This document shows positions 10,961-23,173 of a DNA stretch of 64,000 nt, in pieces. The notes under the pieces are model-generated. The model searched no databases, was not told the DNA's origin, and saw only the letters and a program-made list of their open reading frames with translations. The translations under genes were made by a program, and so were the position numbers. Origin of the DNA: Pratylenchus scribneri (lineage: Eukaryota > Nematoda > Chromadorea > Rhabditida > Pratylenchidae); NCBI GenBank assembly GCA_030063045.1, contig JAQSEB010000041.1, positions 4,147,501-4,211,500 of the forward strand, in the 5' to 3' direction. Position 1 is the first letter of the stretch; each line of letters opens with the position of its first letter.

Positions 10961-13718
10961 TATAGAAACAATTTTTGCGCTCTCATCATAGCCCTCAAAA
11001 AAATAATAAAAAATGGCGGAAGAAGGCAGCGAATTTGACGATGAGGAATAAAAATATCGAGCCTGAGGCACCATCGGCAGCCTGGGTTAATTATTATTTA
11101 AAATTAAAAAATTATTCATATCAAAAATTTTTAAACAAAATAATTTTGACATATTTTTTTTTATTATTTTTAATTGGATTAATTTTTGAAAAAATTCTTC
11201 GAAATATTTTTAGTTAATTGATTTTTTTAATTACTTTAAAAGAAAAATTTGAAAAATATTTTATGTGTTTTTTTTTTTTCATTTTTTGATTTTGTAATCT
11301 ACAAAAAATTGCCAATTTCCTCCCTAATTCAATATGAACTTTAAAATTTTTAATTATAAAGAAAAATGTTGACTTATAGTTTATTTTTTATTTTTTAATT
11401 TTGTTAATTTTTTTAATTAATTCGCACCGCATTCGCAATTTATTTTAGTATCTTTATATTTTCAATTTAATAAAAAAAGAAAAGTATCTACAAATATTTT
11501 ATGAGTTTTATTTTAAACAAACAAAAATTTTTATATTTTTGACCGTTATATTTTTCCGCAAAATTAGTAATAATTTTAAAAAAAGCAAACCAAACCAAAA
11601 TCATATATCTGCTGTGCTATTTTAGGTTTTTTTGCCAAAACATTTGCGGAAAAATCATAAGTTTTACAGCAAGACAAAGCATAAGTTTAATTTGTTGAAT
11701 AATTCAATCAAATTTGTCATTTATTTTTTATTTTAATTTTGATTTTTAGTTTTGCCGCCGTTGATAGAGAGACTTATTTTTAAAACATTTTTAAAAATAT
11801 TAAAATTATATTATTAAAATGTATAAAAAATTTATAAGTTACAAAAAATGTATAAAGCAAAAGTGAATTTCACATTTTCACACAGAATCTTGATATTTCC
11901 AAATTAAAAGCAAAAAAATAAAGAATTTTTCCAATTAATCATTTTAATTATAATTTTTTAGTTTTTTTTTTCGATCAATTTTAGGATCATTTAATTTTGT
12001 TATCTAAAAATTCCTGAAAAAATTAATAAAAACTAATTATTTTTGCTTAATGTTCATATTCTAATTCTACCAATTTTAGGTTATCAATTTCTTGGATTCA
12101 CAAGCGGGCAAAACTGTCTTTGGTATACCCCGGCGAACTTACACCCCGTAAGAAATTCTAGATAAAAATTTAATATTAAATTGATAAATTTGAATGTTTA
12201 TATAAAAGAAAAAAAGATTGGATGGAAGCCAAAATATATGTAAAAATAAAAATTATTTTTAAAATAAATAAAAAAAAATTCTTAAAATATTTTTATTAAA
12301 TTTTCTGAAAATAATTTAAATAAATTTGAAAAAATAAAATAATAATATATTTAAAAATTATGATTATTTCTCATAACAAACGTTCAAAAGGTATGTGGAT
12401 GATTCGAACGAAGACTTGCCACCGGACATTTCCCGAAGACGGGAAGTGCCATTCAGGTCTGGTGTCTGGTCAAGAGACTGATTTTGCAAATCAGGTCAAA
12501 AATAAAATAATTTTAATTACATAAAATTTTTTCAATTTTTTTTTCGGATAAAATAAATGTTAAATATTTTTAGTATTAAATTCATCAGAGAATATTTAAT
12601 AATAGAGAAAATAAAAATAATTTTATGAGATTTAAAAATTTATTGTTTCATTATTTATTTTTTAATAAAATAAAAATTGGACCTTTTAAAAAATCCACAA
12701 TATTTAAAAGAAATAAAAATTAAACGAATTTTAATTTTAGTACTAATACAGATTGATTTTAATTATTTTTTAAATTTAATTTAAATATGGTGTCCAATAA
12801 TTCATCGTTTATTTATTATTTTCACACAAAAATTTCAATATATTTTATAATTGGAAAGAATATTTTATAAGTTTGATTTTTCGTTTATAAAAAAGTCTTA
12901 TAAAATTAATTTTTAATGAAAATTCAACAAATTTTAAAATTAATTTAATTCAATTTTTCAAAATTTAATTTAATTAGCCTAAAAATTTCCAATTAAAAAT
13001 TAAATAAATTTACATAAACAAAAATTTCAGCAAGGAATTTGGCATTTTTATGTACGAACTACGAAGTACGAGTTTGAGGTCACATCACTGGCCCCCACGA
13101 ACTTACACCCCGTAAAAAATTATTTAGTAAAATTAATAATAAAATGGGGAAATTGATTTATTTTTTATATAGATAATTAGAACATTCGGCTCAAATATAA
13201 ATAAAATTTAAAAAAAATTTAAAATTATTAATGATTAAAAATTATGTCTAATTTCCTTATCCCAATCCCAATCACAAAAAGATATGTTGATGACTCCACG
13301 AAGATTTGCCTCCCAACATTTCCCGAATTATGAAAATTCAGTAATTTTTTAAGTCAATTTAATTCATTTTTAAATTTAGTATTAATTCTACGAATAATAT
13401 TAGTCAAAAAATTTACAAATAAAAAATTTAAAAAAATTTACATCAAATTTGCAGCAAGGAATGTTGGCCTTTGGTACTCCCCGTGATGTTCGTGGGGAAT
13501 ATGTGCGCAGAATGTGGTGAATGGAAGAAACAAAAATGGAAGAAGAATGAAAGGAGGAGGGCGGCGGCATCAAAGGAGGAGAAGGAAATGAGTCATTTTT
13601 TAAAATTCAAGAACAAAAAATCCATCAACATTACATTATTTTTGTGTGGGCCTTGCCAAAATATTTTTGGTGGTCCGACAATTCGGCAGTGCGACAATCG
13701 CCATGGGATAATACTTGG

Positions 13719-13911
13719 TGTAAGTATGGAAAGTGGAATGAATGATGGATTTTCAGTGGGAAGAACATCTCTCTTTCTCCCCGATCAAGAGAAGGGGATA
13801 TTATTATTAGGATGTGAAGAGGCAGAATTAAGATGTGGTTGAAATATATAAGAGAGTCCCATGAATAAGAGCTGAATAAAATAAATTGTCTACGTGCGGG
13901 ACTCCCTTACA
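13719..13911 (+). repeat. Possible solo LTR
   Basis: A 193-bp segment starting TGTAAG and ending CTTACA (6-bp inverted ends). It contains TATATAAGAGAG and, 3' of that, a polyadenylation-type GAATAAAATAAA, which is the order of signals expected in an LTR. No matching target duplication was found, so the identification is tentative. Confidence 0.35.
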
Positions 13912-16900
13912 ATAAATAGTATGCTTTAAATTGGATTTAAATTAAATCAATTTTGTTTATAATTTTTTATTTTTTTTTGTAAAATTTTCGATGGAATAGA
14001 CTCCTTAAATTTTGTCAGCTAAAATTCCATAGGAAATTTAATGAAAACATAAATAATTTATTTTATAAGTTTCAAAATTAGGAAAAAATAACGAAAAATG
14101 CTTTTTAAAGGGAAATTGTCGAATGAAATTTGATTTGCGTTTTTATTAATGAGTTAAATTAAATTTTTCCATCAATTTTAATTTTAATTATATAATTTTT
14201 TAGTTTTTTTAAAAAAATTTTTGTATATCGTCTATTTTCCTGTATTTTGTTAGCTAAATTTTCATAGGAATATTGAGGAATACATAAATAATTTATTTTA
14301 TAAGCTTACTTAGAATCTTTTTAAATATAAATTATCGAAATGAATTTTGCAGTCCTTTTTGGTTATTAAGTTCATTTTGTTAAAATCCACAATTTTTAAA
14401 AGAATAAAATAATTAATAAAAATTGAACGAATTTTAATACGAATAATATTTATTTTTTTACAGATAATTAAATTATCAGTTATATCACTTATCAGTTAGC
14501 AGTTTATTAATTATTTTCTATAAATATATTATTTTAAATAAATTTAAAAATTATTAGGCTTTGGAATGAATGCCCCATCATGAGATCACTATAAGAATGA
14601 CTAAATTTAATAAGATTTATTATTATATTAATTCCTTAAATTGAATTTATCCAATTATTTCATAATTATAATTTTTTTGTTTTTTTTTAAATTTTCGATT
14701 AAGCAAATTAATATTCATTTTGTCAGATAAAATTCCAGAGAATATTTAAAGGAAATATAATTTATTTATTTTATGAGTTTAGAAATTAATGAAACATTCA
14801 AAAATCTTTTTTATAGAAATTTTCGTAAAATTTTTTTAAAAATATTTAGATTAAATACAATCAAATTAAATAATTTCCAAAAAATGTTTTTTTTTATTTT
14901 TCCAAAAATTTTTTAACACATAAAATAAATTAATTGTCTTTTCCTTACATTTCCATTCCATTTAGCTGGATAAATGCATGATATTAATATAATCGAAAAT
15001 TAAAAAAAATAAAAAAAAAATTATAATTAATTGATTTATTTGTAAAAAATTCAATTTAAAGTATTTATAATAAATCCAATAATATTTTTTTCTGCAAGTA
15101 ATATATTCATTCGGCACGTCCCAGTATGTTCGTGGGGAATATGTGCGCAGAATGTGTTGAATGGAGGAAACAAAAATTGAAGAAGAATGAAAGGAGGAGG
15201 GCGGCGGCATCAAAGGAGGAGGAGGAAATGCGCTATTTTTTAATCCATCAACATTATATTTTGTGTGTGCCTTGCCTAAATAATTTTCCATATATAGACA
15301 AATAGCCAATCAATTATTAATTTTTATGTCTGTTTTTCGCCATTTTGCCCATTGAATATTTTTGTTGCCACAAACATCATTTTGGAATAAATTTTGAGGA
15401 GAAAGACTTATTTAAAAAAAGCAATTTATTTTTTGTTAACAGAAAAAGAAACATATTCATAGGTCTCTGCTGTTACTCTTCCCAAACAGCGACATTCGTT
15501 TATGTAAAATCATCAGCTTATTAATTAGAATCTTATTTTTTCAAAAATTTTATCCAAGTTTTTCATTTTCGCCAGCCCATATTCACCATGGCTTCTTATT
15601 CTTTCCCACAAGAACAAATGAAATATCTGAATTTCCAATTCAACAATTTTGCTCAAAATTTTGAAAATATTTAAAATAATCCAATTTACAGAGGTATAGA
15701 ACCAATTATTACGCTCTAAAGCCCATAAAATAATAAAAAGCAAAGAAGGAAGGCACACCTAAAAAGGATGGATCACCCGTAGGCCGTAGGCAAACGAAAG
15801 GTGCAATGCAAATAATATTTTTTTATTTAAATTATTTTTCTGAATTAATATATCTACTGCTTTTTAGTTAAATTAAAAAATAAATTCTTTTTTAATGTAT
15901 TCAAATTATAAATTATAGAAATATTTATGGGTTAGATAATATTTTAAAAAATCAGAAAATTTTCGAAAAAATTTTACAAATTTAGAGATACAATGAAATT
16001 ATTATAAAAAATTCCATTTTTCTTATTTTTAATCAATTTAATAATCCTCATAAGGTTATATAAAAATTGGGGAAAATTTTTTATTAAGATTGTGACAAAA
16101 ATTCTTACTAAAAGAAGTGTAATTTAATTATAAATTTTTATTTTTTTTTAATTTTCGATCGAATCAAATTTAAGTTCAATTTATCAGCTAAATTTCCATA
16201 GAAAATATAAGGAAAATCTAATTAATTTATTTTATGGGATTTAAAAAAATAGAAAAAAAACACTTCAATAGGAAATCTATGAAAGAGGAATGCGAATATG
16301 AATATGTTAATGAGGAGGAGGACGAGCTGGAAGCACCAACGGCAGCAGGAGTTATGTTAAAAATTTTAAATTCATAATAAAAAATTATAATTAAAATTAA
16401 TTTTGACTTAATTTTATTTTTATTATTGTAAATTGGATTAACTTTTTGAGTTTGACTGTGAAGTTTTTTTTGGAACACTTAATTTTTTAAATTTTAAAAT
16501 GTGAAATTCAGGAATTGTGCCACTTCATCCGGAACTAATAAATTGGCCTCTCAGGCACGATTGACTGGCATGGGAATGCCACGAATTATTGACGGTAAAA
16601 AATATTCAATAAAATAAAATAATTTTTAGATTAATTAGAGTATCAAATTTTAATTTTATTCTTTTTAAATTTTTATTTTTTATTAAATATTTATGATGTA
16701 ACAAAAGAATAAATTTTATCAATAAAATTCATGAGAAAAAAACATATTAATTTACTTTATGAGTTTAGAAAATTTGTTAAAAATCATTTTAAATATAAAT
16801 TATTGAATGAAATTTGACTGATATAATTATTATTAATGTTCTAAAATGAATTTTTCAATTAAATCAATTTAATTGTAATTTTTTTTCATTTTTTTATTAA

Positions 16901-18319
16901 ATTTCGACGGCAATTCTTTTGGGGCATTTTGTCAGCCAAAATTCTAGAGAAAATTTAACATAAAAAATTTATTTTATGAGTTTAAAAAATTAAGAAAAAA
17001 GTTAAAAATCTTTAAAATGTAAGTTGTTGTATGAAATTTATTGGAATTATTATTATTTTCTTAAATTGAATTTTTTTAAATTAACACATCCAAATTTAAG
17101 GTGAAAACACCGCGTCAATCAATAGAGGAAAAGACAAAAGTGGAAAAGCCGAAAAATTGGAGGAACCAGCTGTGCCGGAAAGAGAAGAAAACATGAAAAT
17201 AGTTTGGCTGCACCGGCATCTGCCGCAGAGCCAAAAAGTCCATCAGCGGTGGCCAGCGGGGAACCCGGAAAATCCTATCAAGAGCGAAATCATATTGCCT
17301 ATTTAGTTTTTTTTATTTAATTTTAATTTTTATTCTTTTGAATTTTGAAGGCACTCGGCGAATCTTTACTATAAATATTTGTAGAAATATTATAATTATA
17401 TTATTAAAATGGATAAAAAAATTTATGAGTTACAAAAAAGTTCAAAAATAATTAAAATAACCATGAATTTTATACATTTTCACCCCTAATTCGGATATTT
17501 TCAAATTTCCAGAAAAACAAAAAAAGGATTTTTCTTTTATAAATTTACTATATTGAAAATATTTTCAAAAATTGGTCGACTTTTCACTTTTCAGCAAATT
17601 ATATATAAATATTAATTTTACCATTTTTAATAATAAGATTTTTCTTTCACCAATATGAATACTAATTTATTGTTAACATATTGACTTTTAAATAAATTTT
17701 TGTTCAATATAATTTTAAAAAATCGCATTTTATGTAAATAAATAATTACATTTATCTAAATTCTCATTTCATAAAACTCTTTCATTTGATCAGCAGAGGG
17801 AATATTCTTAGTTTGGCCTGTTGCCTCTGATATTACCAATTAATTGACTATGACTATCAAGCTAAATTTTTAAACATATAATATATATTGATAATATTAA
17901 TACTTTTTTAAGTCAATTTTTTCCAATAATATTTTTCTATATTTCAAATAAATAACAGATTAATTGCTTTTTAATTATTACGCTTGCATAAAAAATGAAC
18001 AGGATACATGTTTAATTATTTAATAAATAAAGTTTATTTTTTTCTTGCCTGTTTGATTAATAAATGACACCTGTTTTCAGCGAATTGTTTTGAACAATTA
18101 GCGAATATTTCATTGGGTTGAGTCCATAAATCTTTAGTCCAATTTAGCAAGTAAATTAAATAAAATTTTTTAATCATTTCTAATTCGATTTTCGCAATTG
18201 ATATATTAGATAAATTCAATTTATTAAATAACAATTTTAACTATTTAAATATTTTTTTTTAATAATCGTAATTATATTATTTTTTTTCAAATTAGAAATT
18301 ACTATTGTTATCAAAAGAG

Positions 18320-21300
18320 ATGAATGAGGTTGGGGAGTATATCAACAATTTTTTTGAAGATCATGAGTATGATTTATATTATATTATAATATTTTCTGTT
18401 TATCGTTATTTTTTCAAACATCTCAACTTCTAGCCAACCAAATTTCGTGATCTTTTTTTTAAAAGTTTCGTATTTCGGTGCCACATATGGAAAAAATACG
18501 TTTTTCCCCAAAAACCCAACCGGTTTCGAGATATTAGCCAAAAACCGGTTTAAAAATTTGAACTTATTCGGTTTGCCCAGGTAAAACTTTTTTCCTTTTG
18601 ATTTTTCGATACCCATTGTTATTCTAGGAACCTAAGTTGGAGTCTTAGCTACAAAATGATATATGGTTTATGGGGGTCTATCTTCAAAACCCAGGGCTGT
18701 GGAGGCCGGCAAAAATTGGTACCTCGGCATTTTTCCCTTCATAGCCGATTGGCGAAGATGGGAGAAGCTAATCGGAGGTCGCGGGTTCGAATCCCTCCAA
18801 GGTCCAATACTTTTTTTAGGGGTTTTCGATGATGGGGATCACGAATTTGAGGTTTATTTTGAAAATTAAACCGGTTCAAATTTTTAAACCGGTTCTGCGC
18901 GAGTTAAATTTTTATCAGAAATATGGGGAATGGATTCTATTATGAAAAATAACCCTTCTAGGAATCTTTTAAAGCGCGATAGCGCTTTCTTTATACCGTC
19001 CCACGTATTCCTTCCGTCAACCCTTAAGAACCAGCGGGCTTGCCCCGCTGGTTCTTTATTTAATAATAAAAATACAAATTTATTTTAAAAATAAAATATT
19101 AATCTATTTATATAATTAATTTAAATTTATAAAATGTCTAGTAAAAAAATTAAGTTTAAGTAAAAATATAATTTATATTTTTTGCAAATTTTTTAGAAAA
19201 AAGCATGAAACTATAAGAATTTATATTAAAATTCAATTTTTATATCAAAATATTTATTTGTCGATAATTCCTAGTTTGCTTAATGAATTTTTTTATAAAT
19301 TTTTTTTCTGTTTTCTATGATAATTTTTAGTGCAAAACACGAATTAGACATTTTCAATTTATATATAGCCGAATTTATACGAATTGCGAATATAGATGTA
19401 ACCCTATCATGGTAAATAATGTTTTTAATTGCTTACAAGTTTGAGGTAAAATGATACAAAATGGTCGCAAAATTCTTGCTCTCATTCATAATAAATACGA
19501 AGAATTTTTTATTTGTAATCATATTAACAAAAAATAAATAAATTTTAATATAAATATTAAACATTAATTTATTATTTATTACAGAAGCAATGAGTTTCAA
19601 ATCACATGGCTAATATTAATACTGGTATTTTTGCTTGTGGTTGTTGGGCCTTTGTTTAAATTGAGCAAAACTAGGCCTGTATTGATGCTGCTATTTAGCA
19701 AGGTGAGCTAATGAAATATAGCCTAAAGGAAAAAAGTATAGAAAATGTCTAAAAAAATTAGATGATTCAATAGTTTTCCTATACTGCTAATCTCGTCAAG
19801 GAGCATCAAATGATATATATAAATTTTGTCATGGTTTGCTCAAAATTAAGGATATTTACACCGTTTGAACCGTTTTTCAGTTTTTGGAAAACAAATTATA
19901 TTTGGTGAAACCTATAATAAATCATTATCAAATGATGGGTTTCATTGAGATCTATCGATCATAGGTATATGGTTTATAGCAGGGGTGGGCACTGGACATC
20001 ACATCGTATATCGCAAATTATCGTCTTTTTTTGGTCATATTGTTTACGCTATCGCATATCGCTTTTTGGCAATTTGCGCGATATTTACAACACTACCTAA
20101 AATGGTCTTTTCGGAGGAAAAATTACATTACATTTAGGCCATTTTTGGTTTAAAATTTTACTCATCGAAACCCATTTAACTAATATTTACCCTGCCTTGG
20201 CCATTTTTTTTCGCTGGCTAGATCAGCTCAAAATTTTCATTCGTGAAAAAAAAATATTATTTTGATTCAAAATAAATATAAAAATTCTCCAAAAAATTTG
20301 GTAAGATATTACGGACTATTCCCTTTCCCTATCAGCTGATAGCCGTGGCATATAAGGCTATTTGCTAGCATACTTGAAAATGATAGATATTTTTTTTCTA
20401 AGAGAGCTTGAAAAAAATTTTGACATTTTGAAAAAAAAAATTACAAAGTTTAAAAAATAGTAAAACTTCGTTTCCTTCACTGTATATAAAAAAAATTTTT
20501 ATTTTTATTTGGTGTAAAATTTTTCAAAAAAAACGCTTATGATTATCGCATATTGCAAATATCACGTTTTTGGTCATTTTTTAAATCATATCGCTTATCG
20601 TTTTCGCTTTTACTGATCCAATCAATCGCTTATCGCTTTTTATTCTTTTGAAGTCCAGCCCTGATTTATGGACCTAGGAAAAACCACTGAACCCATTTAA
20701 ATATTTTCGAAATTTTCAATATTTTTATTCGACAAAGTAAATATTTCCTTTGTTGTTTTATCTCGAAAAACTGAATATGAAAAAATCATTTTAGACTTTG
20801 ATTTCCATTCTCGCAATTTTAATTAATTTGGCTCTCATATTGGACACATTCGTAAATTTATTACCTGAAATTGTGAGAATGTGCCTTTCTTATATATCTA
20901 CAACACTAACAATATCCATCAGAGTGCATTTAGCGGCATTGTCACTCAATCGCGTTTTGGCCGTTTATTTTCCATTTTGGTATGAGCAAAAAATCAAGTT
21001 TGGGTGAGTATATTTTTTTTGGCAAATAAATTATAAATTAAATTGAATATTTTACTTATATAATATAAAAAAGGTATGGAAAAAATATTACAAACTTTTC
21101 ACATAAGCGAAAGAATAAAAATATTTAGAAATTATAAACTAGATTTTTTGAAATGTGTTTCCATGTTTTTCTCTGATTTTTTTCGATTTTTTAAAGTTTA
21201 CTTCGAATTCTTATGTTTTATAAAAGTTAATGTTATTAAAGTTTAATATTGTTTTGGCCAAACCAAACAACTGATAAAATTATCCTTTGAAATTAGAAAA

Positions 21301-22225
21301 AGTGTCATATGACTCGGGAAAGAATTGGAATCTTTTTTTGCGTTCCATTAGATTTATTTTAAAATGTTTAATATATATTACTACTACAAATTATTAATAA
21401 TTAATAAATTATGTATTTAGATTATTATGGAAAATTTGTCTGGCCATTTGGATTTTTTCTTTCATCTTGTCATTATCAGAAATTTATTTGATTTTAGACA
21501 AATTCCTCGAGTGTGGGCCTCCATTCCTATATTATTTATTGGACGAGGACTATTATCATCTATATGAGAAAATTGCCATCATTATTTCTATCATTTTCTA
21601 TATTTTCATGTCAGCCAGACTTCTCTACGTGAAATGTTCATTGAATTTAAATATAAAAATGGGAAACAGTCTGTTAAAATATTTATATAAAAAATATTAG
21701 TTTTAAAAATTATTTTTTGGCGAAGAATTTAACTAATTCACATGGATTAAAGAGTTGGCTAAATAAAATTTTTAATCGCCATATTTTATGAATATTAATG
21801 AAATTTATGGTGTAAAAAAACTTGGCAATATAATTTATTCTTTTATACATTTATTTTTTTTTAAAATTTTAGTTAGTAAACGTGAAATTGCAAATCAATC
21901 GGAAATTGACCATGTGCGCATTTGCATTGTTTGTATGGCTGGAATTGTCCCATTTTCGGTGCAAATTATGACTCAATTTTATTACTTCCATTCAAAAACG
22001 ATTACTTGGGAATGGGATATGCGCATAATTATGCTGTGGGTCGATATTTTATGCCTTTTCATCGAGGATTTATGCCTATTTTTGTTGTGCCGTGATTTTC
22101 GACGGATGTTTATTTTCCCAATTTGTTTGCGTAATTCACGGAATGTCATTGTGCCGGAACCAGTGATTTCATTGCCTGCTCCACAGAGGGTTGCACAAAT
22201 CGGCGAACAAATTCCTTCAAGATAA
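18320..22225 (+). CDS. Serpentine chemoreceptor-like 7TM GPCR
   Basis: Exons 18320-18366, 19585-19702, 20795-21003, 21421-21635 and 21873-22225 join in phase to 313 aa, the usual size for nematode serpentine receptors. Exon 2 carries TM1 (WLILILVFLLVVVGPLF). Exon 3 carries TM2-TM3, ending in SLNRVLAVYFP, the NR..A..FP variant of the DRY region seen in Srx/Srt-like nematode receptors. Exon 4 carries TM4-TM5 and exon 5 carries TM6-TM7 and a basic tail (CRDFRRMF). It probably acts at the plasma membrane in sensory neurons; that is inferred from the family. Intron 1 holds a tRNA-like element and intron 2 a hAT-type MITE. The exon 4 donor GTTCATT is weak, but its position is supported by the paralog at 23594. 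The subfamily assignment is uncertain. Confidence 0.8.
18430..19063 (+). mobile_element. tRNA-like repeat with terminal hairpin, copy 2
   Basis: An inverted second copy of the 7614-8250 element, here inside intron 1 of the GPCR gene. It has A-box TGGCGAAGATGG, B-box GGTTCGAATCC and the terminal hairpin AAGAACCAGCGGG-CTTG-CCCCGCTGGTTCTT near 19024-19057. The outer third, beyond the AACCGGTTT words, is more diverged between the copies than the tRNA-like third. Confidence 0.65.
19424..19452 (+). ncRNA. Spliced-leader-RNA-like relic
   Basis: The sequence TTTAATT, then six bases, then AAGTTTGAGGTAAA resembles the 5' end of the conserved nematode SL1 RNA (leader ending CAAGTTTGAG, followed by the GTAAA donor), with a 2-base longer spacer. 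The donor bases are present, so it would derive from an SL RNA gene and not from a trans-spliced mRNA. I could not recognise the rest of an SL RNA. It may be coincidence. Confidence 0.25.
19980..20663. mobile_element. hAT-type MITE with (ATCGCATATCGC)n arms
   Basis: A 684-bp element in intron 2 of the GPCR gene. The ends are CAGGGGTGGGC and its partner (GTCCAGCCCTG at the right end). The flanking 8-mers GTTTATAG (19972-19979) and ATTTATGG (20664-20671) match in 6 of 8 positions, as expected of an aged hAT duplication. Near both ends lie runs of ATCGCATATCGC / ATCGCTTATCGC. No transposase is present. Confidence 0.7.
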
Positions 22226-23170
22226 ATGGCAACAAAAAATAAAGAATTTAATTCAAAAAAATGCGATTTTCATATAAATTTATTAATAAATGATTCTGAA
22301 AATGATAAAGTCAAGAAATTACCATTGTAATTTTTTTTATTAATCTTTGTAACTTTGAATTTTGGAACCGGGAGTGGCGTCTAAAGCCATAGACAAATTG
22401 TTTTTTTTTTTGATTTTAGCGACTTGAGATAAACTCTAATCCATTTAGCTTATTATCGAGTTCTAGAATTTTTCCTCGATGAATCAAAAATACAATAGTT
22501 TTGCTAAATGCGAAATTTCCAGCCAATCAGGTCAAATCTTCTATTTGGTCCGATAAATGCATTTTTATGACCTTTAAATTGCAATTAACACAATACAGCT
22601 ATATTCTAAATAGCTTGAATTCTCATTAACCTACTTGACCTCTAAATTTCACAATAAAATGATAATATATATAGGTTGTAATTTATATCAAATTCTCATT
22701 TCATCAAAGCCGATTCATTTGGCTAGAAGGAATATTCTTAATTTTGCCCAGAAGGGACTGATTTTCTCAATATAAATATTGAAGATGATATTATTTTAAC
22801 TCAATTTTTTCCAATATTCTACAATAATATAATTTCTACGTGTATTAATAAATGATAGATTATTTGCTTTTTATTATATTACGCATGAATAAAAAATGAA
22901 CAAATGCATGCATGAATTATTCATGAATTATTCATTATAAAGCCCCTTTTCTAGTCTCTTATTTAATAAAGTGGCACCTGCTTTTCAGCGAAATGTTTGG
23001 AAGAAATAGCGAATATTATGTACATTTCTTGAGTCTATAAATCCAAATCTTTTCTAATCTCAATTAAATTAAAAGATATTTTATTTTTTATCGATTTTCG
23101 CTTTTAATATTTTAATTCAATAAAATAAAATTTCCACATTTAATCATTTACAGCGTATATTATTACATTT
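22226..23170. other. Spacer with duplicated GPCR upstream block
   Basis: No gene is seen. The stretch of about 22680-23060 is a diverged copy of about 17750-18110. Both contain TCTCATTTCAT, GGAATATTCTTA and a TTTTCAGCGAA-type word. So the receptor was duplicated with its upstream region. Confidence 0.55.
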
Positions 23171-23173
23171 TTC

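Larger units (their letters stand above)
10780..17290 (+). pseudogene. Scrambled unc-87 exon fragments
   Basis: Recognisable but broken copies of unc-87 exons lie here in an order that does not match the gene. They are exon 1 (about 10975-11093), exon 11 (12078-12152), exon 12 (12391-12495), an exon 11 tail (about 13080-13115), exon 13 (13454-13520), exon 8 (about 14557-14592), exon 13 again (15095-15170), exon 2 (about 15740-15800), exon 1 again (about 16265-16352), exon 6 (16511-16594) and exon 3 (17101-17290). Many have frameshifts or small indels. Flanking intron sequence is partly retained, so this is DNA-level duplication, not retroposition. A complete unc-87 message cannot be assembled from them. 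Confidence 0.85.

Noticed and set aside
13471..13842. 123-aa frame
   Set aside because: Runs out of a decayed unc-87 exon copy, in another frame, through the possible solo LTR.
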